From contig NZ_CP067102.1 of the NCBI RefSeq assembly GCF_016616885.1, forward strand, positions 2,260,501-2,324,500: a stretch of 64,000 bases of DNA. Direction: 5' to 3'. The stretch comes from Bradyrhizobium diazoefficiens. Lineage in GTDB: Bacteria; Pseudomonadota; Alphaproteobacteria; Rhizobiales; Xanthobacteraceae. A program made the translations under genes and the position numbers. Below the pieces are notes generated by a model. That model had not been told where the DNA came from. It ran no database searches and worked only from the letters and a program-made list of their open reading frames with translations. Each line of letters opens with the position of its first letter. Position 1 is the first letter of the stretch. Positions 1 to 8,770 of the stretch are shown here, piece after piece.

Positions 1-450
1 GCGCTGGCCCTGGTGGAGGAGGATCTCGGCCGCACCACAGCGCTAGCGGTGGCGCGTTATCTCGTCGTCTTCCTCAAGCGGCCGGGCGGGCAGGCGCAGT
101 TCAGCGAGGCGCTGTCGCTGCAATCGGCCGAGGACGAATTCGGCGCGCTACACCAATGGATCGGTAAACATCTCGCCGGCGATCTCTCGCTGTCCAGACT
201 GGCGCGAGAGGCCGGCATGAGCGAACGCAGTTTCAGCCGCCATTACGCCAGGGCGACAGGATTGACGCCGCTGCGGGCGATCGAGCGGCTGCGGGTGGAG
301 GCTGCGCGGCGGATGCTGTCGGAGACGCGCCTGCCGGTGAAGCGGATATCCCAGCGCTGCGGCTTCGGGTCGGAGGAGACCATGCGCCGCAGTTTTTTGC
401 GCGTGCTGGCCACGGCGCCGCAGGACTATCGCCGCCGGTTCGGTTCGTGA
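1..450 (+). CDS. GlxA-family AraC-type transcriptional regulator, C-terminal part (5' truncated by window)
   Basis: The reading frame is open from base 1, so the true start lies to the left; 149 residues are visible. The first ~35 residues (ARYLVVFLKRPGGQAQFS) match the end of the DJ-1/PfpI-like domain of GlxA-type regulators. The rest is an AraC DNA-binding domain with two helix-turn-helix units, AGMSERSFSRHYARATG and CGFGSEETMRRSFLR, ending in the usual PxxYRRRF. Such proteins are transcription activators in which the PfpI-like part senses a ligand or partner. The target and ligand cannot be told from this fragment. Confidence 0.9.
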   Translation, partial: ALALVEEDLGRTTALAVARYLVVFLKRPGGQAQFSEALSLQSAEDEFGALHQWIGKHLAGDLSLSRLAREAGMSERSFSRHYARATGLTPLRAIERLRVEAARRMLSETRLPVKRISQRCGFGSEETMRRSFLRVLATAPQDYRRRFGS

Positions 451-543
451 TTGCGACCAAAGTCTAGGCGGAACGCCTCCGCTGGTTGGGAACCAAATCG
501 CATCTCGATCTTTCCTTCGACAGGTCCCCGCGGAGGATGCGTC

Positions 544-933
544 ATGAGCAGATTGCAAGAGCGCGAAACTGTCCCTGATGTCTACAACCTGTTTCTCGCC
601 GCCGTCCTCTTCATATCGCCGTGGCTGTTCAAGCTAACCAATAGTCAGGGCAAGATCGACCTCTGGGTCACGAGTGCAATCATCGTCGTGCTCTCGCTGG
701 CAGCAATTATCGCTTACCGGGACTGGGAGGAATGGATCAACGTCCTCATGGGCGTCTGGCTCATCGCTTCGCCCTGGTTGCTCGGATTTCCGCATACGCG
801 GGCGATGCATCTGAGCATCGGCTTCGGCGTCGTCATCGTGCTGCTGGCGTTGCTCGATCTCTTCCTGCATTACGAGAAGCGGCATCCGGACGAAGCGCCG
901 TTGGAGTCCGTGCAGGAGCGAGCGCACCAGTAA
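544..933 (+). CDS. SPW-repeat membrane protein
   Basis: This 129-residue protein has four hydrophobic segments and two copies of the SPW signature (ISPWLFKL near residue 24 and ASPWLLGF near residue 79), the hallmark of the SPW repeat family of small four-helix inner-membrane proteins. The frame is open further upstream, but the ATG at 544 is chosen because the family starts a few residues before the first helix and upstream codons are not family-like. The family has no established function. It lies alone between the AraC-type gene and the convergent cyclase gene. Confidence 0.85.
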   Translation: MSRLQERETVPDVYNLFLAAVLFISPWLFKLTNSQGKIDLWVTSAIIVVLSLAAIIAYRDWEEWINVLMGVWLIASPWLLGFPHTRAMHLSIGFGVVIVLLALLDLFLHYEKRHPDEAPLESVQERAHQ

Positions 934-1026
934 AGCGCGGATCGCTCAAGACATCAGCCCTCGCCGCCATGGAGCTGCGGGTCCAGCGCGGGCCCACAAG
1001 GGGAGAGGGTACGTCAGCGCTCCTGG

Positions 1027-3177
1027 CTACTTTCCTTCCAGCGTATTCACCGGCGTCCAGTCGGCCGGCGGTGGATGCGCTGCCAGTGTCCGGGCACGCC
1101 TGGCAAAATATTCGCACGGCGGATCGTCGCCGGCGGCACTTTCGAACAGCTCGGCCGCTTTGGCGAAGTCGCGCGCACGCCAGTACGCAAGTCCCATGGC
1201 ATAGGTCGCTGCGCGGATGCCTTGCTCCTGCGTCTCCTGGTTCTTCTCGGCGAGCGGCTCGTACACCCCGATCGGCTCGTCGCGTCCCTGCACCCTGACC
1301 ATGTCGAGCTCGCGCCAGGTGTAGGCGCTGCGGCTCTTGTTGACGGTCATCTCGGACGCCATGATCGCGGTGCCAAAATATTTATTGGCGCCTTCGAGCC
1401 GCGAGGCGAGGTTCACGGTATCGCTCATGACGGTATAGTTGAAGCGCCGGCGCGAGCCGATATTGCCAACCACGGCTTCGCCGCTGTTCAATCCGATGCG
1501 GTGGGCGAGGCCGCGGCCCCGGAATGCGGGATGGCTTTCGTTGAGCTCATCGAGCCGGTCGCGGCATTGCAGCGCGGCAGCGACCGCGTTGCGTGCATGA
1601 TCGGGATCGTCGGCCGGTGCGCCGAACATCGCGACGATGGAATCGCCGATATATTTGTCGACATAGCCGCCATGGCTTTCGATGATGTCGGTCATGGCGG
1701 AGAGATAGTCGTTCATCAACGCGACCAGCTCGCTTGGCGTCATCTTCTCGGCAATCGAGGAGAAGCCGCTGAGGTCCGAGAAGAACATGGTGATGTCACG
1801 CATCTCGCCGCCGAGCACCGGCATTTTGCCGGAGGCGACCATGCCGTCGATCACCTCGGGCGCGAGATAGAACGCAAAGCTCTTGCGCAGGAAACGCTCC
1901 TCACGATCGGCGATCACGAAGCGGTAGCCGATTATCATCGCGAGCGCGGTGAGACCCGCGAGCACGGGCTCGGTCAGGGGCAGCGCGATGGCATGCGCGA
2001 ATGTGCTGACGGCGACGGCCGCGTAGGCGACGGTGAGCCCTAGCCAGGTGATCGCCGCGCCCGTCGGAGCGAGCAAGCAGGCGGCAGCGGCAATGATCGC
2101 CGCGAACACAATTGTCAGGATCGTGCGCGGCGGGAAGCCGAGCTCGGCAATGGCATCATGCTCGAGCAGATTTCGCACGGCCGTGGCGTGGACGAAGACG
2201 CCGGCGACCGCGCTGCGGGCTTGTTGCGCGGTGCTCGCAGGCGCGGGCCGGGCGCATCGTTGCATCGGTATCCCGTCATATCCGCCGGACAGGTGCATCG
2301 AGGTGAGCTTGCGGTCATCGGAATTGAGGATGCTGCCGAGCAGCACGATCTTGCCGTCGAAGGCGCGGCGGAAGAAGTCGATGTCTCCCTTTTCGACGCA
2401 GGCGCGCAGATCGGCGAAGGAATAGGCCGGAACGTCACGGCCCATGCCGCGGAAGTTGAGCGTGAGCGCGTTGGGGACCGCGCTCGGGATCGCATAGCCG
2501 GACAAATTCGTCGCGCCGGCCGGCCCGGTCTCGGGCTGTGCGCCGAGCGCGCGCGAGGCGAGTTCGACGGCCATTGCTGGTACCGGCTGGCCCGCGATGG
2601 AGAAGCTCAGCGGCATCCGCCGGATCACATCGTCCGGGTCGGTATGGACGTTGAGCGCGCGGATGTTATTTTTCACCGCCAGCTGCTGCGCGTGATCCGG
2701 CCTGTCCGGATGGTCGTTGCTGAGAATTTCGCCAAGCACGAGCTTGCCGCTGTCGGAGAGCTTCCGCAGGGCGATCAGATAGTCCCGATCGAAGCCCTTC
2801 ACACGGCTGCCGAACGACGCGTCGCCAAAGGGGATTTCCGACTGCTCGATCGAGCTCGGAAAGATGACGTCGAATCCGATGACCTTGGCGCCGCCCTCGG
2901 TGATGCTGCCGAGCACCCGGCCGATCTCGCGCGTCCAGGTCTGGGTCGGCGATCCCTTGAAGGGCGGAGTGTCGTAGGTCTCGCCGTCAATCGCCACGAC
3001 GACCACCGGCGACGTCGCGGAATCGCGGCGATCGCCGATGAGCTTCCAGCGCAGCGTCGTGAGAATGTCGAGCGAGAGACCTTGCAGCCTCTGGAACGGC
3101 GGAGACGTGAAAGCCGCGCCCGCAACGAGCGCAATCACGATCGCCGCAACGATGTCCCGCCTGCCGATCCGCCGCAT
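1027..3177 (-). CDS. CHASE2-domain adenylate cyclase (class III)
   Basis: This 716-residue inner-membrane cyclase has an N-terminal transmembrane helix (residues ~8-25), a periplasmic CHASE2 sensor region to about residue 350, then a cluster of three hydrophobic segments (~350-420). A class III nucleotide cyclase domain follows (~450-640). Metal-binding aspartates are in MFFSDLSGFSS and YIGDSIVAMFGAP. The substrate-selecting lysine in DKYIGD and the aspartate in NYTVMSDTVNLASRLE point to ATP, so cAMP is the expected product. The gene starts 19 bases after the stop of the secreted FecR-like gene upstream on the same strand, which suggests an operon and a functional pair. The CHASE2 ligand is unknown. 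Confidence 0.93.
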   Translation of the reverse strand: MRRIGRRDIVAAIVIALVAGAAFTSPPFQRLQGLSLDILTTLRWKLIGDRRDSATSPVVVVAIDGETYDTPPFKGSPTQTWTREIGRVLGSITEGGAKVIGFDVIFPSSIEQSEIPFGDASFGSRVKGFDRDYLIALRKLSDSGKLVLGEILSNDHPDRPDHAQQLAVKNNIRALNVHTDPDDVIRRMPLSFSIAGQPVPAMAVELASRALGAQPETGPAGATNLSGYAIPSAVPNALTLNFRGMGRDVPAYSFADLRACVEKGDIDFFRRAFDGKIVLLGSILNSDDRKLTSMHLSGGYDGIPMQRCARPAPASTAQQARSAVAGVFVHATAVRNLLEHDAIAELGFPPRTILTIVFAAIIAAAACLLAPTGAAITWLGLTVAYAAVAVSTFAHAIALPLTEPVLAGLTALAMIIGYRFVIADREERFLRKSFAFYLAPEVIDGMVASGKMPVLGGEMRDITMFFSDLSGFSSIAEKMTPSELVALMNDYLSAMTDIIESHGGYVDKYIGDSIVAMFGAPADDPDHARNAVAAALQCRDRLDELNESHPAFRGRGLAHRIGLNSGEAVVGNIGSRRRFNYTVMSDTVNLASRLEGANKYFGTAIMASEMTVNKSRSAYTWRELDMVRVQGRDEPIGVYEPLAEKNQETQEQGIRAATYAMGLAYWRARDFAKAAELFESAAGDDPPCEYFARRARTLAAHPPPADWTPVNTLEGK

Positions 3178-3196
3178 CGTTGCTGTCGCGGGCCGT

Positions 3197-3865
3197 CTAT
3201 TCGAGCCGCAGCAGGCGGCCGACGATCGGCGTCGGCGACGAGGTCGCGCTGGCGTCGACCTGGAAAGTGTAGCGTTTGGTGCCGAGCTTCGCGAGATAGC
3301 TGCCGCCCGGAGTCAGCGCCTTTCCGGCTTTCGAGAGGTCATAGAATTTCCGGGCGACCACGATGTCGGTCTTGAGCGGGAGGCTGATCGTGGGCTCCTT
3401 GCCGTCGGTGCGTTCGATCACCAGCGTGCTGCCGCTCTTGGCCTGAATCAGTGGCGCAGTACCGTAGATCGTCGGCAGCTTGGCCGGCGCGCTGCCGGCA
3501 TCGGATCGCATGCTGCGGAACGTGGTCGCCGCACTCTGGTTCGCCTCGCGCTCGGAGAGCTGTGCGGCGTTGGCGTCGCAAGGCACCTTGACGCGCTGGA
3601 CGTTGCCGAGCTGCACGGTGCTCTGCTCCGCGCCAACCAGCACGACGCCCTCGGTGATGGTCTCGCGCAGGCAGGATTTGAGATAGCTGAGCGTGATGCC
3701 GGCCTTGGGGCCGAGCTTGATGATCTTGCCGGGCGCCACATAGTCCATGAATTCGATGCCGTCGACCTTGCCCTGGACGTCCTCGACGATGGCGGCGGGC
3801 GTCTCGGCAATGGCGGGAGCCGCGAGGCAAAACACGCCGGCGACCGTACCGATCAGGCTTCTCAT
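3197..3865 (-). CDS. Secreted FecR-like protein paired with the CHASE2 cyclase
   Basis: The 222-residue product starts with a clear signal peptide (MRSLIGTVAGVFCLAAPAIA, cleavage before ETPAA). The frame continues upstream to 3997, but the ATG at 3865 is preferred because it places the signal peptide at the N-terminus. The mature part begins with a beta-rich segment like a FecR domain (VEDVQGKV, then GKIIKLGPKAGITLSYLKSC and ITEGVVLVG); the remainder is unassigned. Secreted FecR-like proteins are often found next to CHASE2 cyclases, so it may bind or present a signal to the sensor domain of the next gene. That role is inferred from adjacency only. Confidence 0.75.
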   Translation of the reverse strand: MRSLIGTVAGVFCLAAPAIAETPAAIVEDVQGKVDGIEFMDYVAPGKIIKLGPKAGITLSYLKSCLRETITEGVVLVGAEQSTVQLGNVQRVKVPCDANAAQLSEREANQSAATTFRSMRSDAGSAPAKLPTIYGTAPLIQAKSGSTLVIERTDGKEPTISLPLKTDIVVARKFYDLSKAGKALTPGGSYLAKLGTKRYTFQVDASATSSPTPIVGRLLRLE

Positions 3866-4096
3866 GACTTTTTCATCCAGTTCGAACGATATACCCGACT
3901 GATCCACGTCCCGGCGGGAGCCTAGCAGGCGATCGCCCAGGCAAGTGTGATCAGAATCACTCTTGGTATTGGTGCACCCCGGCAGGAACAGGTTCAAACC
4001 GGTGATGGCAGAAAACGGTGCCGCGGCAAACCATTACTGTCGACGCAATATCAGACCGCCGCGGCGGCTTCGCCCGTGCGGTCCAGGTTCGGACGG

Positions 4097-4136
4097 CTCC
4101 CGGTCGCTCCTAATATCTCCCGGTCGCTCCTAATAT
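4097..4136. repeat. 20-bp perfect tandem duplication at the 3' end of the HD-GYP gene
   Basis: Two adjacent identical 20-base copies occupy 4097-4116 and 4117-4136 (each ctcccggtcgctcctaatat on the plus strand). Because 20 is not a multiple of three, the second copy shifts the HD-GYP reading frame and places the TAG stop at 4110-4112. Reading as if only one copy were present, the frame continues to a TGA at 4051-4053. Confidence 0.97.
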
Positions 4137-5213
4137 TATAAAGGGTGCGAGGGTGGCCTCGGGTTTCGGCAATGGCGTCGTAGCCTGCCCGGCCGCGATC
4201 CCCACCACCTCATCCCAGCGCGACAGAAAGGCCTCGACGCAGGCCGGGTCGAACTGCCGTCCCTGGTTCTCGACCAGGTAGTCACGCGCTACGTCCAGCG
4301 GCGTCGGCTCCTTATATGGGCGCCGTGTCGTCAGGGCGTCGAAGACGTCGGCGACCGCGACCACCCGTGCGGCGATCGGGATCTCGTCGGCCCTAAGGCC
4401 GTTCGGATAGCCCGCGCCATCCCATCGCTCATGATGGCCTGCGGCAATTTGCGCACCGAGCTGGATCAGCTCGCAGCTGGAGTCGGCCAAAATCTTCTCG
4501 CCGATCGTGGCATGGGTGCGGATCACCGCCATCTCGTCGTCGGTCAGCCGGCCGGGCTTGAGCAGGATGTTGTCGGGAATGGCGACCTTGCCGACATCGT
4601 GCAGCGGGGCGGCAAGATAGATGTCGCGGCAGAGCCGGGCGGGGAGGCGGAGCTGCTCGGCGATGATCCGGCTGTAGCGGGCGACCCGCAGCGTGTGCTC
4701 GCCGGTATCGTTGTCGCGGTATTCGACCGCAAGCGCGAGCCGCAGGATGATCTCTTCCTCGCGCTCGCCGAGCTTGCGTGTTGCGGCGGCGACTTCGCTG
4801 GCCAGATGTGCAGCGCGATCGTTGAGCTTGCGTACGGCTGCACCAAGCTGAATTAAATTCCGCAGCCGCACGGTCATCTCGACGCTCTGCGGTGCCTTGG
4901 GCAGGAAATCGGTTGCACCTGCCTGCAGCGCTTCCATTTTGATGTCGTCGGTTTGCCGCGACGTGATCATCGCGATCGGGATGTCGGTGCATCCCGGCAG
5001 CGTACGAAGCGTCCGGATGAAGCTAATGCCGTCCATGTGCGGCATCTCATAGTCGACGAGCACGAGATCGAAGACGCGCTCGCGCGCGCAAGCCAGCGCC
5101 TCGACCGGATCGAGAAAGGTGGTGGCCTCGACGAGGCCTTCTGCTTCGATATGACGTTTCAGGAAATTGAGGACAGAGCGGCTGTCGTCAACCAGAAGCG
5201 CTTGGGTCAGCAT
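4110..5213 (-). CDS. Response regulator with HD-GYP c-di-GMP phosphodiesterase output
   Basis: The 367-residue protein has an N-terminal receiver domain (1-~120) with the phospho-acceptor Asp54 in LVLVDYEMPHMDG and the acidic pair at residues 9-10. A short coiled linker leads to an HD-GYP domain (~150-345) with TGEHTLRVARYS, the HD motif in LHDVGKVAIPD, and HHERWDGAGYPNG, the HD-GYP signature. It should hydrolyse c-di-GMP under control of phosphorylation. It is divergent from the chemosensory operon across 288 bases, so it may take phosphate from that system. The last codons lie in a 20-bp tandem duplication (4097-4136) that ends the frame early; with one copy the protein would finish with a different tail of about 15 residues. 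Confidence 0.92.
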   Translation of the reverse strand: MLTQALLVDDSRSVLNFLKRHIEAEGLVEATTFLDPVEALACARERVFDLVLVDYEMPHMDGISFIRTLRTLPGCTDIPIAMITSRQTDDIKMEALQAGATDFLPKAPQSVEMTVRLRNLIQLGAAVRKLNDRAAHLASEVAAATRKLGEREEEIILRLALAVEYRDNDTGEHTLRVARYSRIIAEQLRLPARLCRDIYLAAPLHDVGKVAIPDNILLKPGRLTDDEMAVIRTHATIGEKILADSSCELIQLGAQIAAGHHERWDGAGYPNGLRADEIPIAARVVAVADVFDALTTRRPYKEPTPLDVARDYLVENQGRQFDPACVEAFLSRWDEVVGIAAGQATTPLPKPEATLAPFIILGATGRY

Positions 5214-5501
5214 CGGCGGCCGGACTCGTTCGGATGGCGAGGCGTGACCTCAACGAATAGCCCGCGCGATTTAACGAGAAGCAAACAATTGTGCCGCGTC
5301 AAACTGCCTCAACGTTGCGCGTCGCGCATGAGATTTGAGCGGGCCATGCACGCTTGCATGCATACGCGAAGTTTTGGGGATTGTGACCCGTAGTTGTACG
5401 GAGGATTCCATTAGGGGTTTGCATACTCTCCCACGCGAATAGTCGTCGTGCGGGATTCGCGCGATGCGTGCAGTGAATCCTGAGGGAAATTTGGGGGACG
5501 A
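5214..5501. promoter_or_regulatory. Divergent intergenic region between the HD-GYP regulator and the chemosensory operon
   Basis: These 288 bases separate the starts of two divergent transcription units, so both promoters are expected here. A short partly symmetric stretch, gcacgcttgcatgcatacgc, lies near 5348-5367. The STAS gene is preceded by a G-rich ribosome-binding-like run (gggggac, about 5493-5499). No clear promoter consensus could be assigned by eye. Confidence 0.4.
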
Positions 5502-5825
5502 ATGTCGTCTGATGTCACTGAGCCGAAGTGGTCCCTACGACTGCCTGCAGATTGCAGCATCGCTGCGATCCGCAGTGTCTACGACCTGATCCGCGAGGCG
5601 TTCGGCCGGCAGGACCGGCTCGAGATCGATTGTTCCAGCGTCGACAAGGCCGACGTGACCTCGATCCAGCTTCTGCTGTCGGCTGCCAAGACCGGCGATG
5701 CCCAAGGCCGCCCGGTGGTCCTGACTTCATTCTCCCAGTCTCTGCGCAACACCCTTCGCCGTGCCGGCTTCGCCAGCGAGGCGATGATCGATCAGCACTT
5801 CCCGCAAAAGAAAGATGGCGTCTAA
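5502..5825 (+). CDS. STAS-domain protein (first gene of chemosensory operon)
   Basis: This 107-residue protein consists of a single STAS domain of the anti-sigma-factor-antagonist type. The segment DKADVTSIQLLLSAAK aligns with the conserved loop and helix where such proteins are phosphorylated on Ser/Thr (here Thr53-Ser54). No other domain is present. It is the first gene of the operon; its stop codon overlaps the CheY start (TAATG), so translation is coupled. STAS proteins at the head of alphaproteobacterial che operons are known, but their partner is unclear and no kinase for it is visible in the window. Confidence 0.85.
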   Translation: MSSDVTEPKWSLRLPADCSIAAIRSVYDLIREAFGRQDRLEIDCSSVDKADVTSIQLLLSAAKTGDAQGRPVVLTSFSQSLRNTLRRAGFASEAMIDQHFPQKKDGV

Positions 5826-6190
5826 TGGCCACGATTCTCACTGTCGACGATTCCCCCAGCATCCGGCAGATGATCAAGGTCGTGCTCGAGCCGGCCGGTC
5901 ACAGCGTGATCGAGGCCGGTGACGGCGCGCAAGGCCTCGCCAAGGCGCAGGCCGGCAAGCTCGATCTCGTCATCACCGACCTTAATATGCCTGTCATGAA
6001 CGGGCTGGAGCTGATCAAGGCGCTGCGCAAGCTGCCGAGCGCGGTCGGCATGCCCATAGTGTTCCTGACCACCGAATCCAACGATGCGGTGAAACAGGAA
6101 GCCAAGAGCGCCGGCGCCACCGGCTGGATCACGAAGCCGTTCAAGCCCGAGCAGCTGCTCGCCGTGGTCGCAAAGCTGGTGCGCGCATGA
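5825..6190 (+). CDS. cheY: Single-domain response regulator CheY
   Basis: The 121-residue protein is a stand-alone receiver domain. The acidic pair Asp8-Asp9, phospho-acceptor Asp52 (VITDLNMPVMNG), switch threonine in VFLTTES and lysine in WITKPFKPEQ are all present. It lies between the STAS gene and cheA with overlaps on both sides (TAATG upstream, ATGA downstream), so it is probably the cognate phospho-acceptor of this CheA. It could signal to the flagellar motor or to another output; no flagellar gene is present in the window. Confidence 0.93.
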   Translation: MATILTVDDSPSIRQMIKVVLEPAGHSVIEAGDGAQGLAKAQAGKLDLVITDLNMPVMNGLELIKALRKLPSAVGMPIVFLTTESNDAVKQEAKSAGATGWITKPFKPEQLLAVVAKLVRA

Positions 6191-8268
6191 GTGCGATGGA
6201 CCCGACCGAGGTCTTCCGCCAGGAAGCCAGCGAGCTGTTCGAGGTCCTGGAAGGGGCCCTGCTCGACCTCGGCCAGCGTCCCGACGACCGCGAGCTGGTC
6301 GATTCCGCCTTCCGCGCCCTGCACACGATCAAGGGCTCGGGCGCGATGTTCGGCTTCGACAAGGTCGCCTCCTTCACCCACGAATTCGAGACTGCGTTCG
6401 ACCGCGTCCGCAAGGGCGAGATCAAGCCGACCCAGGAGCTGATCTCGGTCGCGCTCGCCGCCAAGGACTATATCCGGACGCTGATCGAGGATCCGCAGTC
6501 GACCGACGACATCATCGGCGAAGCCATCCTCGACGACCTCAAGCGCTTCGTGTCATCGGATCAGCCCGCCGCGCCGGTTGCCGAAATCGCCGAAGCGCCG
6601 CCGCTGGCACCCGTCGAGAGCAAGCAGGTCGGCTGGCATCTCTATCTGGAATTCGAGTCCCACATCCTGCGCAACGGCTCGAACCCGCTCGACCTGCTGG
6701 AAGACCTCTGCAAGCTCGGTCCGTGCTTCGTCGTGCCTGTCACCGACGGCATCCCGTTCCTCGACGAGATGGAGCCGGAAGATTGCTATCTGAAGTGGGA
6801 CGTCAAGCTGCACGCGGCCTGCGACAAGGACGCGATCGACGACGTCTTCATGTTCGTCTCGGACGAGATGAAGCTGACTCTCTCGCCGCTGGAGCATGTC
6901 GAAGCGCCCGCGCCGATGCCGCTGTTCCAGCTCCTCGACGAGGGGCCGGTCGCCGAGATGCCCGCGCCGCTGGTCGAGGCCGCCGCGGCGCCTGCCGCCG
7001 CGCCGGCTGTCGCAAAGACAGAGCCCAAATCCGATGCCAGGCCCGACCCGAAGATCGAACCGAAGGCCGAAGCCAAGCGCGATGATCGCGGTATCGCCAC
7101 CGTCCGCGTTCAGGCCGAGCGCCTCGACGAGCTGATGGACCGCGTCGGCGAGCTCGTCATCGCCCAGGCGCGGCTGACCCAGCTCGCCGCCTCCGGCTCC
7201 GATCTCTCGATCAAGATGATCGCCGAGGAGATCGAGCGCCTCGCTTCCTCCTTGCGCGACACCACGATGGGCGCACGCATGGTGCCGATCGGCTCGCTGT
7301 TCGGCCGCTTCCGCCGCCTGATCCACGACCTGTCGCGCGACCTGTCGAAGCCGGTCGAGTTCGTCACCACGGGCGAGGATACCGAGCTCGACAAGACCAT
7401 GATCGAGTGCCTGGCCGATCCGCTGGTGCATTTGATCCGCAACGCCATCGACCACGGCATCGAGGACACCGCGACCCGCTCCGCCAACGGCAAGACCGAG
7501 CAGGGCCGCATCGAGCTCGCGGCCGTGCATTCCGGCGCGCAGGTGCTCGTCACCGTGAAGGACAATGGCGGCGGCCTCAACACCGCCCGCATCCGCGCCA
7601 AGGCCGAAGAGCAGGGCCTGATCGCGGCTGGTGCCGTGCTCTCGGATCACGAGATCCATCAATTCCTGTTCCATCCGGGCTTCTCGACCGCGCAGACGAT
7701 TTCCGCGCTGTCCGGCCGCGGCGTCGGCATGGACGTGGTCAAACGCACCATCGAGAACATGCGTGGCTCGATCGACCTGTCGACCCGGCCGGGCCAGGGC
7801 ACTACGGTGACGTTGCGCCTGCCGCTGACGCTCGCGATCATCGAAGGCCTGTTGATCCGCGTCGGCGAAGGCCGCTACATCATCCCGCTGTCGGCGGTGG
7901 AGGAATGCATCGAGCTGACCGCCGAGGACGAACGCTCCCGCGGCCGCAACTTCCTCAACGTGCGTGGCAACCTCGTGCCCTTCCTCCGCCTGCGCGAGAT
8001 CATGTCGGCGTCGGGTACGCCTGATCGGCACCAGAAGACGATCATCATTTCGACCGGCGAAACTCACGTCGGCCTCGTCGCCGACCAGATCATCGGCAAC
8101 CACCAGACCGTGATCAAGTCGCTCTCCAAGCTCCATTCCGACGTTACGATCTTCTCCGGTGCGACCATCCTGGGTGACGGCACGGCTGCGCTGATCCTCG
8201 ACGTCGCGCAGCTCGTCGCGATGGCGCAGTCGAAGATCGAGAAGCAGCACATCAGCGAGGCGGCGTGA
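6187..8268 (+). CDS. cheA: Chemotaxis histidine kinase CheA
   Basis: The 693-residue kinase has the full set of domains. An HPt domain covers 1-~105, with phospho-acceptor His46 in RALHTIKGSG. A second alpha/beta domain covers about 150-235, in the position of the CheY-binding P2 domain. An Ala/Pro/Glu/Lys-rich linker covers ~240-300. A P3 dimerisation helix pair leads into the HATPase domain (HLIRNAIDHGIE, KDNGGGL, FHPGFST, SGRGVGMDVV) and a C-terminal CheW-like domain from about 520. It is the core kinase of the cluster, overlapping cheY upstream by 4 bases and the first cheW downstream by one base (TGATG). Confidence 0.96.
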   Translation: MSAMDPTEVFRQEASELFEVLEGALLDLGQRPDDRELVDSAFRALHTIKGSGAMFGFDKVASFTHEFETAFDRVRKGEIKPTQELISVALAAKDYIRTLIEDPQSTDDIIGEAILDDLKRFVSSDQPAAPVAEIAEAPPLAPVESKQVGWHLYLEFESHILRNGSNPLDLLEDLCKLGPCFVVPVTDGIPFLDEMEPEDCYLKWDVKLHAACDKDAIDDVFMFVSDEMKLTLSPLEHVEAPAPMPLFQLLDEGPVAEMPAPLVEAAAAPAAAPAVAKTEPKSDARPDPKIEPKAEAKRDDRGIATVRVQAERLDELMDRVGELVIAQARLTQLAASGSDLSIKMIAEEIERLASSLRDTTMGARMVPIGSLFGRFRRLIHDLSRDLSKPVEFVTTGEDTELDKTMIECLADPLVHLIRNAIDHGIEDTATRSANGKTEQGRIELAAVHSGAQVLVTVKDNGGGLNTARIRAKAEEQGLIAAGAVLSDHEIHQFLFHPGFSTAQTISALSGRGVGMDVVKRTIENMRGSIDLSTRPGQGTTVTLRLPLTLAIIEGLLIRVGEGRYIIPLSAVEECIELTAEDERSRGRNFLNVRGNLVPFLRLREIMSASGTPDRHQKTIIISTGETHVGLVADQIIGNHQTVIKSLSKLHSDVTIFSGATILGDGTAALILDVAQLVAMAQSKIEKQHISEAA

Positions 8269-8729
8269 TGACCGACGGTTTGGCAGGTGAACACCAGGCC
8301 GACGCGATGCAGGTCGTGATGATCGGGCTCGGCGAGGAAAAATTCGCGCTGGACGCGGGTCTCGTGCGCGAGATCATCGATCCCGTGCCCGTGACCAGGG
8401 TTGCAGGCGCGCGCGCCTTCGTTCCCAGCGTCATCAACGTGCGCGGCAACGTCATTCCGCTGGCTGACCTGCGCATCCGCTTCGGGATGCCGCAGCTCGA
8501 CAACTCGGCCGACACCCGCATCGTCGTCATCGAAATCGAGCTCGACAACGAGCCGGTCCTGGTCGGCGTCACCGCCGACAAGGTCTACGAGGTCACGGAA
8601 ATCTCGCAGACCGACGTGCAGCAGACGCCGCGCGTCGGCATGCACTGGAAGCCGGAATTCATTCGCTTCATCGCCAAGTGGCGTGAAGAGTTCGTCATCG
8701 TTCCGAACATGGAACGTATTCTGAATTAA
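8268..8729 (+). CDS. cheW: CheW coupling protein (first copy)
   Basis: This 153-residue CheW-domain protein links receptors to CheA. It has the expected core: IGLGEEKFALDAGLVREII, then SVINVRGNVIPLADLRIRFG and VGVTADKVYEV. The ATG at 8268 overlaps the cheA stop and is chosen over the GTG one codon upstream. It is clearly diverged from the second CheW at 10500-10970, so the two are not a recent duplication and may couple the two receptors differently. Confidence 0.92.
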   Translation: MTDGLAGEHQADAMQVVMIGLGEEKFALDAGLVREIIDPVPVTRVAGARAFVPSVINVRGNVIPLADLRIRFGMPQLDNSADTRIVVIEIELDNEPVLVGVTADKVYEVTEISQTDVQQTPRVGMHWKPEFIRFIAKWREEFVIVPNMERILN

Positions 8730-8770
8730 ACCAAGGTCTCGAGGGCTGAGGCTGGGATTAGGGGCAGCAC

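Noticed and set aside
1075..3375. Long plus-strand frames opposite the CHASE2 cyclase
   Set aside because: The minus strand encodes a complete cyclase with all catalytic residues, so these are antisense shadows.
6553..8250. 565-residue minus-strand frame opposite cheA
   Set aside because: Antisense to a complete CheA kinase; the translation is His/Asp/Arg-rich without domain features.
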